The translations under genes were made by a program, and so were the position numbers. From the NCBI GenBank assembly GCA_013695265.1, contig JACDAU010000312.1:1-11266 (forward strand): a DNA stretch of 11,266 nucleotides, in the 5' to 3' direction. The stretch comes from Chloroflexia bacterium (GTDB taxonomy: Bacteria > Chloroflexota > Chloroflexia > Thermobaculales > Thermobaculaceae). Within the stretch, counting starts at the first letter, position 1, and each line of letters begins with the position of its first letter. Below, piece by piece: positions 6,453 through 11,266 of the stretch. The notes beneath the pieces were generated by a model. That model was not told where the DNA came from, did not search any database, and was given only the letters and a program-made list of their open reading frames with translations.

Positions 6453-7385
6453 CTAGCAAATTCTGCCGCGCTTCCCGCCGGGACCGTGGCCAACCGGATT
6501 CTCGCCGACCCAGCGCTCGTCTACTTCTTCGGAGGCAAGCTGGTACCGGAAGTCGCAGGAGAGGCGAATGCGGTCCGAGTGATTGTCCAGGCTACCGTGG
6601 ACGGTATTCATCGTGAACGTCAGGAGATCGCCAGCGCGGAACTCGTGCGTGAGCCACCGGCCCCCGAGGCGCTCGCGCAGGTGGGTCGGGTTCTTTGAGA
6701 GCCAGCCGCCCCACCACTTCTCTCCCGAGGCATACTCGGGGCCATCTGGCCGGTTTGAGCAGTAGGCGTCCACGTCCTTATTGCCGTAATTGTTTCTGAT
6801 GCGGTCGAGTTTGTGCGAGCCTTCGAGCACGATCAGCCCGCCCTGCTCGTAGCCAACGTCACCCAGCGGGGTCCAGCCGGTATAGAGGTTTCTGGTTCCG
6901 CGATTCATGAACACGCTGTCGCCATGAGGCGGGGTGCCGTTTCCGGGTGCGACCGCGCGCAACCAGGTGTAGTCAAAGTGCAGCGGCTCCCCTTCCAGAA
7001 AGCCGCGATAAAAGGCCATCATCCGGCCAGCGTAGAGCAACGTCTGGAGCGGTGCGCTCGCCTTGGCCACGTCCGGTCGCAAGCCGCTCTTGCGCTCTGG
7101 CCCGGCAAACGCGTCCATAACCGCAGTGGCTGGCCGCAGATAGCTTTCGGCGGCGAGCTGCGTGAAGATATCGCGGCGCGCATCAAGCACCAGGTCGCGA
7201 TCCAGATAGCCAGGCAGGTAGAGGTAGCCGTCCCGCTGCATCCGGTCGCGGAGTGCCGGAAGGTCGTCCGCGATGTCATCCGAGGTGCGAAGCACACCGA
7301 GGCGATCCGGCGCCGTGTCGAGCGGTAGTCCGCACGAGGTCAGGACTTGAGGCATTGCTGGGGATGCGGTCAGTGTGTCCATCAT
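6453..7385 (-). CDS. Phytanoyl-CoA dioxygenase (PhyH) family Fe(II)/2-oxoglutarate-dependent oxygenase
   Basis: The 310-residue protein has a double-stranded beta-helix pattern of the PhyH type. Visible features are RDGYLYLPGYLD (51-62) at the start of the domain, the metal-binding HGD (H154 and D156) in TPPHGDSVFMNRG, GGLIVLEGSHK (182-192), the third ligand H263 in NTVHGSLDNHS, and R272 or R274, where the family binds 2-oxoglutarate. Length and motifs are intact, so it should be an active hydroxylase. The start at ATG 7385 has an excellent GGAGGTG 7 bases upstream; a second ATG follows directly. It lies 131 bp before crtI on the same strand and 83 bp after the ABC operon. The substrate is unknown. 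Hydroxylation of a carotenoid or another lipid is an inference from position, and many PhyH proteins act on unrelated small molecules. Confidence 0.85.
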   Translation of the reverse strand: MMDTLTASPAMPQVLTSCGLPLDTAPDRLGVLRTSDDIADDLPALRDRMQRDGYLYLPGYLDRDLVLDARRDIFTQLAAESYLRPATAVMDAFAGPERKSGLRPDVAKASAPLQTLLYAGRMMAFYRGFLEGEPLHFDYTWLRAVAPGNGTPPHGDSVFMNRGTRNLYTGWTPLGDVGYEQGGLIVLEGSHKLDRIRNNYGNKDVDAYCSNRPDGPEYASGEKWWGGWLSKNPTHLRERLGGRWLTHEFRAGDLLTFTMNTVHGSLDNHSDRIRLSCDFRYQLASEEVDERWVGENPVGHGPGGKRGRIC

Positions 7386-7392
7386 GGTGATT

Positions 7393-7399
7393 CACCTCC
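7393..7399 (-). promoter_or_regulatory. Strong ribosome binding site of the PhyH-family gene
   Basis: GGAGGTG lies 7 bases (AATCACC) before ATG 7385 on the minus strand. It fixes the first of two adjacent ATGs as the start and indicates independent, efficient translation. Confidence 0.65.
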
Positions 7400-7468
7400 A
7401 GTGGGGGCACTCGCGAGGTACTGCGCGCCCCTTGTGATACCACGGAGACCGCAACAGGCTTGCCGCCG

Positions 7469-8269
7469 TTACACGCTGCCGTCCGCCACCGCCGCTCCGG
7501 GTTGCCGCGTGATGTGGTCGATCAATTGTCCGTCCTGCAAGTGGTACACGTCGTCCGCGTACTCCTCCACAGTCGGATCGTGGGTTGCCATCACGAGCGT
7601 CAGCCGCTCCCGGTTGACGATCTCGCGCATCAGTCGCATGATCTTCTGGCCGGTCTTGCTGTCCAGCTCGCCTGTAGGCTCGTCGCCGATCAGGATACGG
7701 GGCCGACTCACAAGGGCGCGGGCAATGGCGACGCGTTGCTGCTGGCCACCGGACATCTCGTACGGTCGATGATCTGCCCATTGTTCAAGACCGACGAGCG
7801 CGAGCGCATCCTCGACACGCTGCCGCCGCTCCTTGGCGCTGATCCCTCCCGCGATGCGCAAGGGTAGCTCGACATTCTCCGCGCACGACAGGATAGGAAG
7901 CAGCGCGAACGACTGGAACACGAAGCCGAACTCCTCGCGGCGAAGCCGCGTGAGCTGGTTGTCCGAAAGCTTGCTCAACGGACGACCATTGACCCAGACC
8001 TCGCCGGTCGTGGGCTGGTCCAGCGCGCCGATCATGTTCAGCAGGGTCGTCTTGCCTGAGCCCGAGCGCCCCATCAGCGCGACAAAGGCGCCGACGGGCA
8101 CCTCCAACGACAGTCCTTGCAACGCGTGTACTTTCTGGCTGCCCACCGTGAAGGACCGAGTGACGCCCTCTGCCTTCACCGCTGGGGGTGTGGCCGACGT
8201 CTTGACCTCCGGTTGGTGAGCGGTGGCGCGGTCCGCGTTCGTGGCGGACGACCGAACATCGGAACTCAT
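7469..8269 (-). CDS. ABC transporter ATP-binding protein, LolD/MacB/FtsE class
   Basis: This 266-residue ATPase has Walker A GRSGSGKT (67-74), Q-loop VFQS (Q119), signature MSGGQQQ (172-178), Walker B ILIGDE (192-197), a D-loop at ELD and H-loop H230. It belongs to the class that pairs with FtsX-fold permeases (MacB, LolCDE and similar mechanotransmission systems). The first roughly 30 residues are a polar, Ala/Thr-rich tail that is not part of the fold. The ATG at 8269 overlaps the stop of the preceding ATPase gene as ATGA, and AAAGGAGG stands 9 bases upstream. It is the last gene of the permease-ATPase-ATPase operon and ends with TAA. The cargo is unknown. It is clearly different in sequence from the other ATPase, so the two may form a heterodimer or serve different permeases. 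Confidence 0.93.
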   Translation of the reverse strand: MSSDVRSSATNADRATAHQPEVKTSATPPAVKAEGVTRSFTVGSQKVHALQGLSLEVPVGAFVALMGRSGSGKTTLLNMIGALDQPTTGEVWVNGRPLSKLSDNQLTRLRREEFGFVFQSFALLPILSCAENVELPLRIAGGISAKERRQRVEDALALVGLEQWADHRPYEMSGGQQQRVAIARALVSRPRILIGDEPTGELDSKTGQKIMRLMREIVNRERLTLVMATHDPTVEEYADDVYHLQDGQLIDHITRQPGAAVADGSV

Positions 8270-9291
8270 GCGCCGTCTCCTCCTTTGCGCCCGAAGCGTC
8301 GGGATAAACGGCTTCGCAGGTTCGCGCGCTCGGGCGGTGGCTCGTCACTCTCGACCAGGGAGCGTGGCGCCGGCCGGTCATCGCCTTCCACCGGACGAAT
8401 CACGATTCCGTCCTCCGTCGCCTCCAGCGTCACCCGGCCGGCCATACCGTAGCGGTCGCGATATTCTTCCGGAACCTGAAGGCGTCCGGCCGGATCGAGC
8501 ACGGTGTACTCCACGAACTGGTGCTCGCCATCTTCGATGGCCTCCGTGCTTTCCGCCGGCTGGCGCAGCGTCTCACTGCTCGTCTTACCATCACGAATCG
8601 CCACGACCCGCGCGACGTGCGTCGCGATCTGGGCATCATGGGAGACGATGACGACGGTGAGGCCCAGTTGCTGGTTCAGACGGTGGAAGATGTCGAAGAT
8701 CGTCCTGGCGGTCACCGTGTCCAACTCCCCCGTCGGTTCGTCCGCGAGGAGCAGGTCCGGCTTGTTGGCGAGTGCGACAGCGATCGCGACGCGTTGCTGC
8801 TCGCCGCCGGACAGCTCGTCCAGCTTGTGGTCCTTGCGATGCGCGATACCGACGGCTTCCAGGAGTTCGTTAGACCATGCGCGCCGCTCGCGGCGACGGG
8901 TACCGGCCATAAGCATCGGCAGCTCCACGTTCTGCTGTGCGTTCAGGTAGGGGATGAGGTTGCGGGCGGTCTGCTGCCATACAAAGCCGACGTGGTGGCG
9001 ACGGTACGCATTCAGCTTGCGCTCGCTCAGTTGCAGCAGGTCCCGACCGCCAACCAGTACCCTGCCGGCGGTTGGTCGATCCAGCCCACCGAGGATGTTC
9101 ATCAGGGTGCTCTTCCCGGAGCCAGACTGCCCAACGATGGCCATGACCTCCCCACGCCGGACGACGAGGTCGAGACCCTGGAGCGCAAGCAACTCAACGT
9201 CCTCAAGTTTGTAGATCTTCACGAGACCCTCGCACAGGATCAGAGGTTCATCGGTCATGTTGTCCGGGGCTGGCTCTGCGGTCTGTATCAC
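8266..9291 (-). CDS. ABC transporter ATP-binding protein with C-terminal AbrB/SpoVT-like extension
   Basis: From GTG 9291 this is 341 residues. The first 240 or so form a LolD/MacB-class ATPase: Walker A GQSGSGKS (54-61), Q-loop VWQQ (Q106), signature LSGGEQQ (160-166), Walker B LLLADE (180-185), ELD D-loop (189-191) and H218. After a short acidic linker, residues 258-300 contain VLDPAGRLQVPEEYRDRYGM followed by RVTLEATEDGIVIRP. This is the beta-turn-(I/V)P-x-(E)-(Y/L)-R / short helix / two-strand pattern of AbrB/MazE/SpoVT swapped-hairpin domains. The tail (301-341) is charged and probably disordered. The frame is open upstream to 9555, but that part is shadow sequence of the permease gene. 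GTG 9291 overlaps the permease stop as GTGA and has GGGAG 7 bases upstream; ATG 9258 is a weaker alternative. The role of the extension is unknown: dimerisation, regulation or partner choice are possibilities. Confidence 0.9.
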   Translation of the reverse strand: MIQTAEPAPDNMTDEPLILCEGLVKIYKLEDVELLALQGLDLVVRRGEVMAIVGQSGSGKSTLMNILGGLDRPTAGRVLVGGRDLLQLSERKLNAYRRHHVGFVWQQTARNLIPYLNAQQNVELPMLMAGTRRRERRAWSNELLEAVGIAHRKDHKLDELSGGEQQRVAIAVALANKPDLLLADEPTGELDTVTARTIFDIFHRLNQQLGLTVVIVSHDAQIATHVARVVAIRDGKTSSETLRQPAESTEAIEDGEHQFVEYTVLDPAGRLQVPEEYRDRYGMAGRVTLEATEDGIVIRPVEGDDRPAPRSLVESDEPPPERANLRSRLSRRFGRKGGDGA

Positions 9292-11266
9292 GTTGCTTCT
9301 CCCAGTTTCACGGCGCGGAATATCTGCAAGCGCAACAGCAGCACGGCCACCGCCAGCAACGCAAGGCCGAGCAGGACCGCGAATATCAGGTATATCAGAC
9401 GGATCTGATCCCAGGCGAGCAGTACCTGGAAGGGCGGGGTCTGCGGGTGTGCGCCAGTGCGCACTTGCAAGAACGGAATAAAGAACCTGCTGACCCCAAC
9501 ACCAAGCACCGTGCCGGCGAATATTCCCATGCCGATGATGAGTGCCTGCTCCCAAATCAACAACACTGCCATTTGCCGGGTAGAAAGCCCGATCGCGCGC
9601 AACATCCCCAACTCAATGTACCGGCGCTGGAACGAGACGACCGAGTAGAACAGAAAGCCGAGCCCCGTGAGCATCGCGGATGCGAGAAAGCCGACGGAGA
9701 GGAGCCCATACAATCCTTGCCGCTCCGGCCGGTCCTGCGCGATAATGATTTGCGGGAGCGACACGTCGCTCACGATGCTGCGCAGGTCGAGCTTCGTGAT
9801 GCCCAGCTCAACTTGCTGGCGCGACGTGCTGGGCCTGGTGTTCAGCCAGACCTCATACGGGAACTCCCCACCCTGAGCGCTGAAGATGTAGTCCAGATTC
9901 GCGACGAAGAACGGGCCATCTTCCGGGTACAACGTCGGAAAGTAATCGAGAACGCCTGAGATTACAAACGAGACGTTCTTCGCCGCCTCCAGGTCCCGCA
10001 TCTGTAACGTCACCTTCGCGCCAACATCAAGGTTGTTCTTCTCCAGAAAGGCACGGCTGGCAAGGAGGCCGTCCTCGCGAAGCGCGAGAGCGTTCATAAG
10101 CGAGCCAAGCGAGGCGGGTGCGTAGTCACCGCGCCACGCTCCCACCTCGGCGAAGTCCATCCGGTCGAGGCCGAGTACCGTGCCAGCCTCGGAGTTCCTC
10201 CCCGCGACCGCGTTGGCCTCGCTGCGGGACACGCGTGTTGCGCCGGTGACACCGGGAATTTTGAGGTACTCCGTGACCGGCAGAAACAGGTACTTCGCGC
10301 CTTCCGGCTCCTCCGCTGCTGCGCCCTGCTGCCCTTCACCACCCTCGCCCGGGGCACCGCCCCCCGTCGCGCCGCCCGTTGACTCGTTCTCGCCGGTACT
10401 CTCACCGAGGTCGGTGAGGCGCATCTGCGCTCCGACGTCGTAGAGCACCTGGTCGTTAAGGTGGCTGTCCAGGGTCTTGGCCATCGACGCCGTGAACGTC
10501 GCCAGGCTGAGGGTGAGGACCAACAGGAGGACCGGGCTCGTATACGCACGCGGCGTGCGCGTGAGGTAGCGAAGCGCCAGCAAGCTTGAAACCCCGCGCC
10601 AGCGCGCCACGATGTTCCCTACCCCACCCATCAGCACCGGGAAGAGACGGATGCTGAGCAGGGCCAGCGCGAGCAGCCAGAGCGCGGGGGTGAGAATGAG
10701 TAGTGGGCTGCTGAACGGGTCACCGACCGTGTTCCCGCGCCCGACGATCGAGATGGTGCCACGGTCTCGCAGTTGGCGGTAGCCGAGATACGCGATGCCC
10801 AGCAGAATGAAATCAAGGTACAGCCGCTGCCACAGTGGTTTGTGTATTGAGCGGGCGCGCTCGCGCTTGTACGAGACGATCGTCATCCCGGCCGCGCCAA
10901 ACGCGGGCAGCAGGCTGGCAACCAAAGTGAGCGTCACGACGAGCAGACCGCCTTGCAGGCTCTCGGGAGAGAGCTTAATCGCCACATCGCTGCGCGGCGC
11001 AAACTGGAGGAATGAGCGGGTCCATCCCATCAGAAGCGCGGTATACCGGCCCAGCAGCACCCCCAGTACTAGTGAGAGCACGCCGAGTCCCAACCCTTCC
11101 AGCAGGTAGATGCCCATAACCTCCGTCCGTGACGCCCCGCGGCTGTGGAACACGGCGATCTCGTTCTGCTGCCGCTGCACGACCATGCCAGTTATCATGA
11201 TGATGAAATATCCGATAAGGCCCAGGATTGGCAGTGCAAATACGAGGAGGCTGAGAGTCAGCAGGC
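9288..11266 (-). CDS. FtsX/MacB-type ABC transporter permease (start lies beyond the window)
   Basis: The frame is open to the right edge. The ATG at 11198 sits inside a hydrophobic helix that begins at least 22 codons earlier, so the true start is outside. Residues below count from that ATG. Helix-RQQNEIAVFHSRGAS...E (9-34) is the end of a first FtsX domain, with further helices at about 84-105. Helices at about 125-140 and 162-190 follow, then SLLALRYLTRTPRAY (205-219) and another helix. An extracytoplasmic region spans about 245-490 and includes a Gly/Glu/Ser-rich linker (264-300). The second FtsX domain has helices at about 500-522, 545-570 and 598-625, with RYIELGMLRAIGLSTRQM (526-543) marking it. 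Such permeases couple cytoplasmic ATP hydrolysis to movements outside the membrane rather than forming a classical channel. It overlaps the following ATPase gene by 4 nt. The substrate cannot be told. Confidence 0.9.
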   Translation of the reverse strand, partial: LLTLSLLVFALPILGLIGYFIIMITGMVVQRQQNEIAVFHSRGASRTEVMGIYLLEGLGLGVLSLVLGVLLGRYTALLMGWTRSFLQFAPRSDVAIKLSPESLQGGLLVVTLTLVASLLPAFGAAGMTIVSYKRERARSIHKPLWQRLYLDFILLGIAYLGYRQLRDRGTISIVGRGNTVGDPFSSPLLILTPALWLLALALLSIRLFPVLMGGVGNIVARWRGVSSLLALRYLTRTPRAYTSPVLLLVLTLSLATFTASMAKTLDSHLNDQVLYDVGAQMRLTDLGESTGENESTGGATGGGAPGEGGEGQQGAAAEEPEGAKYLFLPVTEYLKIPGVTGATRVSRSEANAVAGRNSEAGTVLGLDRMDFAEVGAWRGDYAPASLGSLMNALALREDGLLASRAFLEKNNLDVGAKVTLQMRDLEAAKNVSFVISGVLDYFPTLYPEDGPFFVANLDYIFSAQGGEFPYEVWLNTRPSTSRQQVELGITKLDLRSIVSDVSLPQIIIAQDRPERQGLYGLLSVGFLASAMLTGLGFLFYSVVSFQRRYIELGMLRAIGLSTRQMAVLLIWEQALIIGMGIFAGTVLGVGVSRFFIPFLQVRTGAHPQTPPFQVLLAWDQIRLIYLIFAVLLGLALLAVAVLLLRLQIFRAVKLGEAT
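9299..9303 (-). promoter_or_regulatory. Ribosome binding site deciding the GTG start of the AbrB-tailed ATPase
   Basis: GGGAG, then 7 bases (AAGCAAC), then GTG at 9291 on the minus strand, inside the last codons of the permease gene. The internal ATG at 9258 has no comparable site. Confidence 0.55.
10299..10409 (-). repeat. Low-complexity Gly/Glu/Ser/Thr-rich linker within the permease
   Basis: About 37 codons of the extracytoplasmic domain are almost only Gly, Glu, Ser, Thr, Ala, Asn, Gln and Pro, with imperfect repeats such as GESTGENESTGG and GEGGEG. This is expected to be a flexible spacer between the first extracellular strands and the folded periplasmic-type domain. The frame is kept. 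Confidence 0.6.

Noticed and set aside
7401..7433. Possible terminator between the second ATPase and the PhyH gene (GGGGGC / GCCCC around a CTCGCGAG palindrome)
   Set aside because: The stem is 5 bp with an 18-base loop and no U-run follows on either strand.
8521..9408. 295-codon plus-strand open frame opposite the ATPase and permease genes
   Set aside because: It is a shadow of strongly supported minus-strand genes, with no recognisable family and no ribosome binding site.
9292..9555. N-terminal extension of the AbrB-tailed ATPase back to 9555
   Set aside because: It is the antiregister shadow of the permease second FtsX domain; the GTG at 9291 has a good ribosome binding site and a GTGA overlap.
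1..11266. CRISPR arrays, tRNA/rRNA genes, insertion sequences, toxin-antitoxin or phage-defence genes
   Set aside because: No direct-repeat array, no tRNA-like cloverleaf, no transposase or terminal inverted repeats, and no defence-type domains were found; the AbrB-like domain is part of an ATPase rather than a free antitoxin.

Overview
The window is GC-rich bacterial DNA, densely packed with genes. It looks like a Chloroflexota (Thermomicrobia-like) or actinobacterium-like chromosome. That guess rests on protein flavour only: a CrtI/UbiA pair of the C50-carotenoid type, a renalase-like flavoprotein, an F420/FMN luciferase-type fragment, and an FtsX-type ABC system with a DNA-binding-like tail on one ATPase. 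There are no rRNA or tRNA genes, CRISPR arrays, insertion sequences or phage genes.

Left part, plus strand (1-1983). The 3' part of a large DUF2339-type membrane protein gene runs in from the left edge. A 250-340 bp stretch of degraded DNA follows, holding a short piece that resembles a subtilase propeptide. Next comes the C-terminal two-thirds of a luciferase-like monooxygenase whose N-terminus is missing. This stretch reads as a scar of gene decay. The remaining genes lie on the minus strand, so the two blocks converge at about 1984-2064.

Middle part, minus strand (2065-7385). In transcription order this is a phytanoyl-CoA dioxygenase-like gene, crtI (phytoene desaturase), crtB (phytoene synthase), a UbiA prenyltransferase of the lycopene-elongase type, and a renalase-like FAD oxidoreductase. 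crtI/crtB and crtB/ubiA each overlap by exactly 11 nt, so the three are very probably translationally coupled. CrtB condenses GGPP to phytoene, CrtI desaturates it to lycopene or a related acyclic product, and the UbiA enzyme would add C5 units to give an acyclic C45/C50 carotenoid. No GGPP synthase, cyclase or CruF-like hydratase is present. The flanking dioxygenase and flavoprotein are therefore candidate tailoring enzymes, which is inference.

Right part, minus strand (7469-11266). An ABC operon encodes an FtsX/MacB-type permease (its start lies beyond the window), then two different LolD/MacB-class ATPases, joined by 4-nt stop/start overlaps (GTGA and ATGA). The first ATPase carries a C-terminal extension that looks like an AbrB/SpoVT swapped-hairpin domain, the most unusual single protein architecture here.
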